Shown: piece by piece, positions 27,090 to 35,528 of the stretch
Numbering within the stretch: the first letter of the stretch is position 1
Layout of the letters: every line of letters starts with the position of its first letter
Assembly: GCA_029572815.1 (NCBI GenBank)
Contig: JAKPUQ010000209.1
Coordinates: 1 to 64,000 of the forward strand
Direction of reading: 5' to 3'
DNA from: Bacillota bacterium
GTDB taxonomy: Bacteria; Bacillota; Clostridia; Oscillospirales; Ruminococcaceae
Length of the DNA: 64,000 bases
The notes under the pieces: model-generated
Seen by the model: only the letters and a program-made list of their open reading frames with translations
Told to the model about the DNA's origin: nothing
The model's database searches: none
Made by a program: the position numbers and the translations under genes

Positions 27090-27118
27090 TTCCAAGCCTC
27101 CTGTTCAGTATAAAAATA

Positions 27119-28276
27119 TCACTCCGACTTCTTACTGTCGGTGTCAGTGTTTTCGTTTATGACGCTGAGCTTTTCTGCCAGCTCAGCCTTTGCGATGACC
27201 TGTTCGCTGCCGTCGCTGCCGATGAGAAGTATCTCCTTGCCGTTGGAGCAGATAACGCCCTCACTGCACAGAGTATAGTCCATGACACCCTTGCGCACCA
27301 CGGTCTCGGTACCGTCGGGACTTATCCTTACCAACACGCGGCTCCTGGGAAAAATACCGGGATTTGCGTCCCCTGCCGCAGCGTTCTCCTTCTCATTCTT
27401 CTCAGCCTCAAGAAGTCTCTGCTCGAAGAATATCTCCCTGGGCGACTTGTTTCTGGTCTTGACATCGCCCTTTTTCTGAGACTTCCTCAGAGGCTCGCCG
27501 CCGAAGATGACACTGAAAGCGTTGATGAAGCCGAATATGGCTTTTATCAGTCTCACAGGGAAAAGCAGAACCGACTTCAAGATAGGCTTCTTTTCCACTT
27601 TTGGCTGCTTATAGGGCTGGCGTATGAACCAGAAATTGCCCTCTGCGTCATTTTTCGGCTTCAGCAGGTCGTTTGCCTCGTCCTCATAGAGGGTATCGAT
27701 AGTACCTGCCTCCTCGTCCACAGCCAGTATAGAGCCTGCGGAAAAGACTCCCGGGTCCTCAACGGAGCGTCCCTTGGTGGTGCAGAATATCCTGCCGTCG
27801 GTAGCTGACCATGAGGGGCTTTCCTCCACGGACTGCCCGTCCGTGAGCTCATTGTAGTCGCCACGCTCGTCGAATATGGCAAGGTGGCCGTCAAGAACAG
27901 CAGCTATCCTGCCCTCCTTGTAGGAGATATCACCGATGCTCCTGTCCATACCCGTATAGATATGTCCCTCGGGAGCCTTTGGCGAATCGGCACTCTTTCT
28001 GTACACAGCCCCCATTTCACCCAGTCTTGCAGAGTAAATGAAGCCCTCCTCCGCAGCGGAGATACCGTTTATACTTATCATCTTTCCGGGGTCTGCCTCG
28101 CCCGGCTGGATATCCTCACGGAAGAACGCTCCTGCGCCCTGGTGCTTCCACTCCTTGTTCCTGTTTATCTCATTTACGGCGGTGGTGTACTTCTCCGCCC
28201 TTTCACAGGGAAGCTCCGAGACCTTGCCGTTATTGCAGACATACATCTTGTTCCTTGAAACGTAAACTATCTTCAT
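27119..28276 (-). CDS. Uncharacterised protein with beta-propeller-like N-terminus
   Basis: 385 residues. The N-terminal half has repeated short beta-strand patterns of the type GxIxxVLDGxLAIFDERG and RIFCTTKG, like a beta-propeller or reporter-strand fold. A moderately hydrophobic segment around residues 240-265 (LLFPVRLIKAIFGFINAF) is followed by a basic linker and a C-terminal beta domain. It starts with an ATGA overlap with the upstream FAD enzyme, so translation is probably coupled. No catalytic motif is visible and the function is unknown. Confidence 0.6.
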   Translation of the reverse strand: MKIVYVSRNKMYVCNNGKVSELPCERAEKYTTAVNEINRNKEWKHQGAGAFFREDIQPGEADPGKMISINGISAAEEGFIYSARLGEMGAVYRKSADSPKAPEGHIYTGMDRSIGDISYKEGRIAAVLDGHLAIFDERGDYNELTDGQSVEESPSWSATDGRIFCTTKGRSVEDPGVFSAGSILAVDEEAGTIDTLYEDEANDLLKPKNDAEGNFWFIRQPYKQPKVEKKPILKSVLLFPVRLIKAIFGFINAFSVIFGGEPLRKSQKKGDVKTRNKSPREIFFEQRLLEAEKNEKENAAAGDANPGIFPRSRVLVRISPDGTETVVRKGVMDYTLCSEGVICSNGKEILLIGSDGSEQVIAKAELAEKLSVINENTDTDSKKSE

Positions 28277-29874
28277 TGTCTCTCCGCTCCCTCCATTTCT
28301 CTGCAAACTGCCTCCGCGCACTTCATTCCGTCAACTGCTGCGGAGACTATACCGCCTGCATAGCCCGCTCCCTCGCCGCAGGGAAAAAGTCCCCTGAGGG
28401 AAAGAGACTGCATATTCTCTCCCCTGTTTATCCTTACGGGAGAGCTGCTCCTGCTCTCAATGCCTGTGAGCAGGGTGTCCCTGTCATCAAAGCCCTTTAT
28501 CTTCCTTCCCATTTCCTGAATACCAAGCTTCAGGGACTCACAGACGAAATCGGGAAGATACTCCTCTGGAGCGGCAAAGCGTACCCCGGGACGGTACGAG
28601 GGCTTTACCCTGCCGTAATCCGTGCTGACACGACCTTCCAGGAAGTCCCCGAGAACAGCCGCAGGAGCGCGGTAATCGCTGCCCCCTGCCCTGAAAGCCT
28701 TCTCCTCAAGGTCACGCTGGAACCACATACCTGCCAGAGGGTGTTCGCTGCCGTAGTCCCCCGGCCCCACGTTCACAAGGAGAGCGCTGTTGGAGTTCTC
28801 GGCGTCACGGGCAAAACAGCTCATGCCATTGACCGCAAGCCTGCCCTCCTCTGAGGAAGCCGCGACCACATATCCCCCGGGACGCATACAGAAGGTGTAG
28901 AGCGTGCGTCCGTTGGGAAGGTGCACCGCCAGCTTATAGTCGGCAGCCTTGAGGGCAGGATGTCCTGCGAAATCGCCGTACATCGCCCTGTCTATATCTG
29001 TGCGGAGGTGCTCCGCTCTGACTCCCACGGAAAAATTCTTCTGTGAGAGGTCGATTTTTTCATTATAAAGCAGCTCAAAGACGTCCCTTGCGCTGTGGCC
29101 TGTTGCCAGAATGAGACTCTTTGTCTCAATGCGCTGCACTTCGCCGCCGCAGCTGTATGAAACTGCCGCAAGCCTGCCGTTTTCCGCCTCAAATCCGCAG
29201 AAACGGGAATTGAACCTGACCTCGCCGCCCAGGGCGATGACTCTCTCCCTCAGGGCTTTTACTGCGCCGCGGAGCTTGTCCGTACCGATGTGTGGCTTGG
29301 CAAGATACAGTATCTCTTCGGGAGCGCCGAACTCCACCAGCCGCTCAAATACCCAGCCTATGCGCCTGTCCTTTATGCCCGTGGTCAGCTTGCCGTCGGA
29401 AAAGGCGCCTGCACCGCCCTCACCGAACTGTACATTGCATTCGGTGTCCAGTCTGCCGCCGCTCTGAAACTCCTCAACAGCCTTGACTCTGCTGTCAACG
29501 TCGCCGCCTCTTTCGAGGACTATGGGCTTTGCGCCTGCCATAGCCAGCACCAGTGCCGCAAACATACCCGCGGGGCCAAATCCCACTATGACGGGGCGGT
29601 AGTCCACATTGCCTACTGTGGGCACATCGTAGTGCACAGGCTCATGCTTTGACGCATTTTTCAGCGTGCGGAGCAGCTTCTCCTCCCCCTTTGCCTCAAT
29701 GTCAAGGGAGATGAGGAAATGAACATCGGACTTCTTTCTTGCGTCCACCGACTTCTTTCCCAGCTTCACGCTGATTATCCTTTCACGGCTCAGCTTCAGC
29801 TTTTTCTCGCAGAGAGAAACAAGGTTGGAAAGATCGGTGTCCAGCGGTACTCTTATGCCGCCGACTCTTATCAT
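28273..29874 (-). CDS. NAD(P)/FAD-dependent oxidoreductase (COG2509 type)
   Basis: Soluble flavoprotein of about 533 residues. An N-terminal domain of about 90 residues precedes the FAD-binding GxGxxG fold VIVGFGPAGMFAALVLA with ERGGDVDSR at the end of the second strand, and LATGHSARDVFELL is typical of this uncharacterised dehydrogenase group. The ATG at 29874 overlaps the stop of the upstream gene; the longer frame adds a non-family extension. Substrate unknown. Confidence 0.85.
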   Translation of the reverse strand: MIRVGGIRVPLDTDLSNLVSLCEKKLKLSRERIISVKLGKKSVDARKKSDVHFLISLDIEAKGEEKLLRTLKNASKHEPVHYDVPTVGNVDYRPVIVGFGPAGMFAALVLAMAGAKPIVLERGGDVDSRVKAVEEFQSGGRLDTECNVQFGEGGAGAFSDGKLTTGIKDRRIGWVFERLVEFGAPEEILYLAKPHIGTDKLRGAVKALRERVIALGGEVRFNSRFCGFEAENGRLAAVSYSCGGEVQRIETKSLILATGHSARDVFELLYNEKIDLSQKNFSVGVRAEHLRTDIDRAMYGDFAGHPALKAADYKLAVHLPNGRTLYTFCMRPGGYVVAASSEEGRLAVNGMSCFARDAENSNSALLVNVGPGDYGSEHPLAGMWFQRDLEEKAFRAGGSDYRAPAAVLGDFLEGRVSTDYGRVKPSYRPGVRFAAPEEYLPDFVCESLKLGIQEMGRKIKGFDDRDTLLTGIESRSSSPVRINRGENMQSLSLRGLFPCGEGAGYAGGIVSAAVDGMKCAEAVCREMEGAERQ

Positions 29875-31118
29875 GAGAGCCCTCCTCTCAGTGAGTCGGC
29901 GCAGCTCCTGCCTGCCAGTATTCCCGAGGACCATGCCCACTGGAGATTATAGCCTCCGCAGTCGCCGTCCACGTCAAGTATCTCACCGCAGAGGAAGATG
30001 CCCTTCTCGCTTCTCAGCTGGAGCCTTTCGTCAACACACTCGCCGCTGATACCGCCCGATGTTACCTGAGCGTCCTTCCAGGGAGCTGTTCCCGTAACGT
30101 CAAATTCAAGGCACTTTATGAGCTGCACCACCTGTCTCAGGTCTGAGTCGCGGAGCTCCGAGATAAGCACTGTCAGGGGCTTGCCGAGAGCCCTTTTGGT
30201 TATGTATGATGAGAGGTTCCTGGGGAAGATACCCGTCAGGAGCTCCTCTGTGGTCTGTCTGCTGCGCTGGTACTGTATAACGCGGAGGTAGCCCTCGAGC
30301 TGTTCCGCGTCCATATCGGCAGCCAGATCAAGTCTGAGCTTCAGCTTGCCCTCGTACTGTGAGAACAGGTGAGCCATGTTGAAAACGCAGATACCCGACA
30401 GAGCATTATCGGTGAACTGTATCTCGCCCACCTCCTCCTTGAGGAGCCTGCCTGCGGAATAAGCCATTACCCTGCCCTTTGCGCGGACGCCCTTGAGTCC
30501 CTTGAGGAGCTCGGGACGAACTCTCAGGGGCGCAACTGCGGGGCATATTTTCGTAGTGTGGCAGCCCTTGCTGCGGAGAAGTCTTATGACGCTTCCGTCG
30601 GTGCCGAACTGAGGGGCTGCATAGCCTCCGGCGGCAACGATGACTCTCCTGCACGGATACTTCTCACCCGATGCGGAGTGTATCCTGAAACCATCATTGG
30701 TGCTTTCGATAAATGTGGCTTCAAAGTTGCAGCGCTCGCTGATACACAGCTCCTCTGCGCGAAGCCTCAGTGCGGACAGAACAGTAGCCGCGCTGTTGCT
30801 CTTAGGGTAGATACGCCCCTTCGTATCTGCCGTGCATATCACTCCGATGCTTCCGAAAAATTCCTTTGCTGAGGGAGTTGCACCGATAATGCGCATGACG
30901 TTCTTCACGCTTCCATGGTAGTGGTCGGCGCTGAGATTGATGTTGCTGAGATTGCATCTGCCGTTGCCTGTGGCGAGTATCTTCCTGCCCACGCGGTCAA
31001 GCTTTTCCAGAATGACCACCTTTGCCTTGGGCAGAGCGGTCTTTGCCTCTATTGCAGCTGCAAAGCCGGAAGCTCCACCGCCGATAACAGCGATATCAGT
31101 GATATTGTCCTTACTCAT
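29871..31118 (-). CDS. FAD-dependent oxidoreductase, HI0933/BaiN family
   Basis: 415 residues with the dinucleotide fold IAVIGGGASGFAAAIEA, the family signature ILATGNGRCNLSN, and a C-terminal FLCGEILDVDGDCGGYNLQWAWSS-type FAD block. Members include BaiN-like reductases, and the physiological substrate is usually unknown. Two different flavoprotein families are adjacent in this operon. The gene starts four bases after the metallophosphoesterase stop. Confidence 0.9.
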   Translation of the reverse strand: MSKDNITDIAVIGGGASGFAAAIEAKTALPKAKVVILEKLDRVGRKILATGNGRCNLSNINLSADHYHGSVKNVMRIIGATPSAKEFFGSIGVICTADTKGRIYPKSNSAATVLSALRLRAEELCISERCNFEATFIESTNDGFRIHSASGEKYPCRRVIVAAGGYAAPQFGTDGSVIRLLRSKGCHTTKICPAVAPLRVRPELLKGLKGVRAKGRVMAYSAGRLLKEEVGEIQFTDNALSGICVFNMAHLFSQYEGKLKLRLDLAADMDAEQLEGYLRVIQYQRSRQTTEELLTGIFPRNLSSYITKRALGKPLTVLISELRDSDLRQVVQLIKCLEFDVTGTAPWKDAQVTSGGISGECVDERLQLRSEKGIFLCGEILDVDGDCGGYNLQWAWSSGILAGRSCADSLRGGLS

Positions 31119-31122
31119 ATTT

Positions 31123-32001
31123 TCACCCCTTTGGCTTTACTTCGATAACGGCTATCTCGGGACGGTTGCACAATCTCACAGGTGCGGGATAAACTCCTAT
31201 ACCCGAGGTTATGAACATCCTTCCGCCGTCATAGCTGAAGCAGCCTTTGTCATATATCTCAAGCTCCTTGTGCAGAAGCTTTGGAAACCATACCTTTTTC
31301 TCGGAGCAGTAAACGGGTCCGAGACCGAAAGGCAGCCTTGCCATTTCTCCGTGGGTATCGCCGCAGAGAGTCAGCTCAGCGCCGAATTCGGCAAACTTCT
31401 CGTAATTCGGAATGTGCGCCAGCAGTATATCGAAGCTGTTTTCGTCAAGAGCGAAGGCATTGTTAAGGTCGAATGTGGGACTGTAGTAAACATTGTCTAT
31501 ACCCATGATATGGAGCCTGCTGCCCCTGACCTCAATGGTGTCCTCATCATAGGAGAGAACTCTTGCTCCCGCTTTTTTCAGTTCCTCCACGTACCTGTCG
31601 TCGTAGTCATGCTCACCTGTTACGCAGTACAGCGGATAGCCTGCCGAGACCAGCATATCCGCCAGGTCAACGGGCTTCTGTATCAGCTCCCACTCGCTCT
31701 GTCTGGTGTACATATCTCCCAGGAAGAACACCACATCGGGGTGCTCCTTGTCAACGGCTTCAAAGATGGTCTTGTTCTTTATGCCGTGCTTTGTGGCGTG
31801 GAGATCGCTGATGACCGCCAGCTTCACAGTGCTGTGAACGCTGCTGCTGGCTATTTCCGTGTCATTAGTCCTGAGAGTGTAGTTATTGAACCACCACACC
31901 AGCAGGATAACTATGACCCAGAGCCAGAAATGTGATTTTTTCTTTGTTTTGCTGTCGGACTTCTTCTGAGAAGCCTCTTTCTTCTGTTTTGTCTCTGCCA
32001 T
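31123..32001 (-). CDS. Membrane-anchored metallophosphoesterase
   Basis: 292 residues: a Lys-rich cytoplasmic start, one membrane helix (about 27-42, FWLWVIVILLVWWF), then a calcineurin-like phosphoesterase domain outside the membrane. Metal ligands are seen in ISDLHATKHG, FFLGDMYTR, TGEHDY and LCGDTHGE. This layout resembles YkuE/UDP-diacylglucosamine pyrophosphohydrolase-like enzymes, but the substrate is not known. It overlaps mscS by one base. Confidence 0.88.
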   Translation of the reverse strand: MAETKQKKEASQKKSDSKTKKKSHFWLWVIVILLVWWFNNYTLRTNDTEIASSSVHSTVKLAVISDLHATKHGIKNKTIFEAVDKEHPDVVFFLGDMYTRQSEWELIQKPVDLADMLVSAGYPLYCVTGEHDYDDRYVEELKKAGARVLSYDEDTIEVRGSRLHIMGIDNVYYSPTFDLNNAFALDENSFDILLAHIPNYEKFAEFGAELTLCGDTHGEMARLPFGLGPVYCSEKKVWFPKLLHKELEIYDKGCFSYDGGRMFITSGIGVYPAPVRLCNRPEIAVIEVKPKG

Positions 32002-32933
32002 TATATTTTGTCCTTTACATGAATATCCAGCTGGTCAAAGGGTATCTCGATACCGTTCTGCTCAAAGGCAGCCTTCACCTTTTCCGTCATATCGTATTTC
32101 ACGGTGAGGAAGTCCTCATTCTTCACCCATACCAGAACATCTATGGATACCGAGCTGTTATTGTGTGAGCTCATGCGCACGATAGGTGCAGGGTCGCCAA
32201 GTATCTGCTTCTCCTCGTTGATGACCCCCAGCACAGCGGACTGTGCCTGCTCAAAGTCAGAGCCGTAGCTTATATCAAAGCTGAGGTCCACCCTTCGCAG
32301 GGGCGTCTCGGTGTAGTTGACTATCTTTGCATCTGTGACCTTGCCGTTTGGAAGGAGCACCGTCTTGCCATCGAAGGTGGCTATCTTGGTGTAAAAGATA
32401 CCGATGTCCCTGACAGTTCCCACGGAGCCGTCCACCTCGATGATGTCACCCGTAGTGAAGGGCTTGGTGAACAGGATTATGAAGCTGCCGCTGAGATTTG
32501 ACAGGCAGCTCTGGAGGGCAAGGCTTATGGCAAGTCCTGCTGCACCCAGAATGGTGATTATGGAGGACATGGGCACATTCAGCACCGACAGCGCCATTAT
32601 CACCACGGCGATATAGAGGATTATCTTTATCAGCGACACCAGGAAGCTCTTTGCAGCCCCGTTCACATTTGACTTTGAGACAGCCTTCCCTACTATCTTG
32701 GCGATCAGCTTTGAAATGAGAAAGCCCACCACCAGAATGATGAGTGCGATAATGAGCAGCGGGAGCCCCTTTTGCAGGTACCCCAGGGCATCGGAAAACA
32801 GTCCCGAGGTCTTTTCAACAGAATCCTGTATATTTCCCAGTATCTGCTTATCCTCGGTCACAGCCTCCTCGGCGGGCAGTAATATATGGAACAATGAGAT
32901 CATCTCCGCATATGGTAAATTCTTGCAGTACAC
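32001..32933 (-). CDS. mscS: Small-conductance mechanosensitive channel, MscS family
   Basis: Osmotic safety valve in the cytoplasmic membrane. Three hydrophobic segments are followed by the pore-lining Gly/Ala helix (GAAGLAISLALQSCLSNLSG), a beta domain (FTTGDIIEVDGSVGTVRDIG) and the C-terminal alpha/beta domain. The start is uncertain: GTG at 32933 or ATG at 32903, neither with a strong ribosome site. It is the first gene of the long operon that ends in the cobalamin genes. Confidence 0.92.
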   Translation of the reverse strand: MYCKNLPYAEMISLFHILLPAEEAVTEDKQILGNIQDSVEKTSGLFSDALGYLQKGLPLLIIALIILVVGFLISKLIAKIVGKAVSKSNVNGAAKSFLVSLIKIILYIAVVIMALSVLNVPMSSIITILGAAGLAISLALQSCLSNLSGSFIILFTKPFTTGDIIEVDGSVGTVRDIGIFYTKIATFDGKTVLLPNGKVTDAKIVNYTETPLRRVDLSFDISYGSDFEQAQSAVLGVINEEKQILGDPAPIVRMSSHNNSSVSIDVLVWVKNEDFLTVKYDMTEKVKAAFEQNGIEIPFDQLDIHVKDKI

Positions 32934-32969
32934 AGCAGTACTGCTATTAAAAAAGTATACTTATAATTT

Positions 32970-32998
32970 ATTATAACAGATTTGAGCAGAAAGGTCAA
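32970..32998 (-). promoter_or_regulatory. Promoter of the mscS-to-cbiC operon
   Basis: On the minus strand: TTGACC (32993-32998), 17-bp spacer, TATAAT (32970-32975). It lies just after the terminator of the upstream gene pair and before mscS. All gaps between genes from here to cbiC are under 25 bases, so this may be the main promoter for about 22 kb. Confidence 0.75.
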
Positions 32999-33016
32999 TA
33001 TGTAAACCAAATAAAC

Positions 33017-33053
33017 AAAAAACTGCACCGCAGCCAAAACGCCGCAGTGCAGT
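33017..33053 (-). terminator. Terminator of the dehydratase gene
   Basis: A 13-base-pair stem (33022-33034 with 33041-33053, two G-U pairs) with a six-base loop, followed on the minus strand by a T run (33017-33022). It lies just after the stop at 33059. Confidence 0.88.
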
Positions 33054-33058
33054 AGGAT

Positions 33059-34642
33059 TTACTTATTTTCAGGAGCTCCGCCGATAGTCTGAAGCTGCTT
33101 CTTGTTGAAGTCATTGGGGTTTATGAATGTGGGCACCATCTCATGAAGGGCGTTTATAGCCACTTCCTCGTCATTTTCCAGAGCCGCATCACGGAGAGCT
33201 CTCAGTCTTTCCGCAAAAACGTCCTCCTCTATCTCGATCTGCCTGCCGATGAAGATGAGCTTGTTTGAGGTCTTCTTCAGACCCTCCTCATTCATAAGGA
33301 GCTCCTCCTTGATCTTCTCGCCGGGACGGAGACCTGTGAACACGATGGGGACGTCTTTATATGGCACCTTTCCGTACATACGGATAAGGTTCTCGGCAAG
33401 TGTGACTATCTTGACGGGCTGTCCCATATCAAGGACGAAGATCTCGCCGCCGTGAGCGATGGCAGCAGCCTCCATAACAAGACTTACAGCCTCGGGGATA
33501 GTCATGAAGTATCTGATGATATCCTCATGGGTAACGGTAACGGGCTTGCCCTGCTCTATCTGCTTCTTGAAAAGCGGGATAACAGAGCCGTTTGAGCCGA
33601 GGACGTTGCCGAATCTTGTGGTGACGAACTCAGTCCTGCCCTCATGCTGCTGAGAGAGGTATTGCACGATCATTTCGCAGCAGCGCTTTGAAGCTCCCAT
33701 AGCATTTGTGGGGTTTACAGCCTTATCGGTGGATATCATGACGAACTTCTCTGCGTCATGGAACTGAGCCAGAGTAGCCACATTGAAGGTACCCACAACG
33801 TTGTTCTTGATAGCCTCCATGGGGGAATCCTCCATGAGGGGAACGTGCTTGTGGGCAGCCGCATGGAACACGATCTGAGGCTTGTACTTCTCAAAGATCT
33901 GGTTCATACGGTAATAGTCGCGGACAGAGGCGATTAGAGTTACAAGGTCCAGCTTTTCGCCGTACTCCATCACCAGCTCCTGCTGTATCTCATAAGCATT
34001 ATTCTCGTATATATCAACGATTATGACTCTCTCGGGATTATACTTTGCGATCTGGCGGACCAGCTCTGAGCCGATGCTTCCGCCGCCGCCTGTTACCATG
34101 CAGACCTTGCCGCTGATAAAGTCCCTGATGTCCTTATTGTCAAACTTTATGGGGTCACGTCCCAGGAGTTCCTCGACCTTGATGTCACGGACCTGTCCGA
34201 GAAGGGTAGATTTATCGTCGAGGATAAGGGTACCGATAAAGGGCACGATCTTCAGCGGGAGCTTAGTATCGTTGCATAAGTCGATTATACCTTTACGCTC
34301 GTCTGATGTAAGTGACGGGATAGCCAGTATGAGCTGCTCGATGTCGTATTCCCTGGCGTACTTCACGATATCGTCAGATTTGCCCACTACCTTTACTCCC
34401 AGCACGTCCTTGCCGATCTTTTCGGGATCATTGTCGATAATACACACAGGGTTGAACTGTGCGGAATACTTATCGTCCTTATAGGGTGACTTCTGAGCGT
34501 TGAATATCTCCGTAAGGAGCATTTTACAGGCTCCGCCGCCTCCTATTATCATGGCCCTTCTTGCATTGATAGGGTATTTTATCTCCGATTCCACAATAAA
34601 CCTCCCAAACTCCGCTTCCATAGGCGGAAAAATTATAAACAA
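33059..34642 (-). CDS. CapD/PglF-type nucleotide-sugar 4,6-dehydratase without membrane part
   Basis: Extended short-chain dehydrogenase that makes 4-keto-6-deoxy sugars, probably from UDP-GlcNAc, for surface polysaccharide. The first Rossmann-like region (about 28-150, RAMIIGGGGACKMLL) is followed by the NAD site VTGGGGSIGSELVRQI and the STDKAVNPTNAMGASKR active site with Met in place of the usual Tyr, as in the large bacterial dehydratases. At 527 residues it lacks the roughly 100-residue N-terminal four-helix membrane domain that most CapD proteins have. The frame opens with a weak TTG at 34642, and an ATG at 34621 is the alternative; neither has a good ribosome site. Confidence 0.88.
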   Translation of the reverse strand: MFIIFPPMEAEFGRFIVESEIKYPINARRAMIIGGGGACKMLLTEIFNAQKSPYKDDKYSAQFNPVCIIDNDPEKIGKDVLGVKVVGKSDDIVKYAREYDIEQLILAIPSLTSDERKGIIDLCNDTKLPLKIVPFIGTLILDDKSTLLGQVRDIKVEELLGRDPIKFDNKDIRDFISGKVCMVTGGGGSIGSELVRQIAKYNPERVIIVDIYENNAYEIQQELVMEYGEKLDLVTLIASVRDYYRMNQIFEKYKPQIVFHAAAHKHVPLMEDSPMEAIKNNVVGTFNVATLAQFHDAEKFVMISTDKAVNPTNAMGASKRCCEMIVQYLSQQHEGRTEFVTTRFGNVLGSNGSVIPLFKKQIEQGKPVTVTHEDIIRYFMTIPEAVSLVMEAAAIAHGGEIFVLDMGQPVKIVTLAENLIRMYGKVPYKDVPIVFTGLRPGEKIKEELLMNEEGLKKTSNKLIFIGRQIEIEEDVFAERLRALRDAALENDEEVAINALHEMVPTFINPNDFNKKQLQTIGGAPENK

Positions 34643-34645
34643 GCC

Positions 34646-35227
34646 TTATTTTATCTCTGATATGTATCTTTTTATGCGCTCGGCGCACTCCTCGGGAGAA
34701 CCGTTATTCCCGAACCTTACCGATATGCCTGCCTCTGCCAGCTTTTCCACGGAAAAATCGGCGCTGTCAGCAACGAAGCGCCTGCATAGTTCAAGGTATT
34801 TCGGTTTTTTCTGGGACTTCTCCCTCTCCACCGCACGGAGGAACCTTATATCGTCGTCCACCTCTATATAGACCGGCACAACAACGCCCTCCCCGAAATA
34901 ATCCCTTATCTTCAGATAGGACTCCAGAGTACCGATGCCGATGCAGCTGCCCTCACTGAGGGGAATGCTGTCGGCGGCGGTGAAGTATATCCAGTCGCCG
35001 TAAACGGTATGGTAAACGCGGTATTCGATTATGCTGCCGCTCTCCTGCATCTCGCGGAAGCGGTCCTCATCGACGAAATGATATTCTATCCCGTCCTGCT
35101 CGCCCTCCCTGACGGGGCGTGTAGTATACAGTATGACTGGTATAAGCTCAGTTTCAGCCAGGATACGCCTGTAAACGGTGTCCTTTCCCGACGAACTTTT
35201 TCCCATCAGATAAAAGATATGGTTCAT
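34646..35227 (-). CDS. Guanylate kinase-like protein
   Basis: 193 residues with the P-loop LMGKSSSGKDTVYR and the GMP-binding YTTRPVREGEQDGIEYHFV block of guanylate kinases, followed by a lid with Arg residues. Asp after the P-loop Lys (GKDT) and a divergent C-terminus suggest a second, specialised copy rather than the housekeeping Gmk. It is upstream of the dehydratase with four bases between them. Confidence 0.8.
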   Translation of the reverse strand: MNHIFYLMGKSSSGKDTVYRRILAETELIPVILYTTRPVREGEQDGIEYHFVDEDRFREMQESGSIIEYRVYHTVYGDWIYFTAADSIPLSEGSCIGIGTLESYLKIRDYFGEGVVVPVYIEVDDDIRFLRAVEREKSQKKPKYLELCRRFVADSADFSVEKLAEAGISVRFGNNGSPEECAERIKRYISEIK

Positions 35228-35284
35228 ATCAAAGCTCCGCAGATAAAAAATCTTGATGAAAGCAGATTACTCCACTTTATGACC

Positions 35285-35313
35285 ATTATAACACACCCGA
35301 GCAAATAAATCAA
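35285..35313 (-). promoter_or_regulatory. Promoter of the kinase-dehydratase pair
   Basis: On the minus strand: TTGATT (35308-35313), 17-bp spacer, TATAAT (35285-35290). The rest of the 300-base divergent gap up to the GH9 gene is AT-rich at its right end and I found no convincing plus-strand promoter in it. Confidence 0.7.
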
Positions 35314-35528
35314 GTATAACCGACCAGATTTTACGCATTTCCGCTCATTTCGGGCACAAATAGTCCAAATCACCGAAATCTCGGCTCCGGGACTGTTTTT
35401 TTGAGCAAAAATGCCGTTTTGCCGGCGCAATTTGTAAATTTTCTTTTGCTTCACTTTACAACTTTGAAAAAAAGTATTAAAGTAGTATGGGGATAAAACA
35501 ACATTTTACCAAACGGAGGTCTTTTTTT

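Noticed and set aside
30937-31935. 332-residue open frame antisense to the metallophosphoesterase
   Set aside because: The opposite strand has a clear phosphoesterase with metal motifs; this frame has none.
35487-35528. Earlier start for the GH9 enzyme
   Set aside because: The ATG at 35487 has no ribosome site, while 35529 has GGAGGT at good distance and begins a normal signal peptide.
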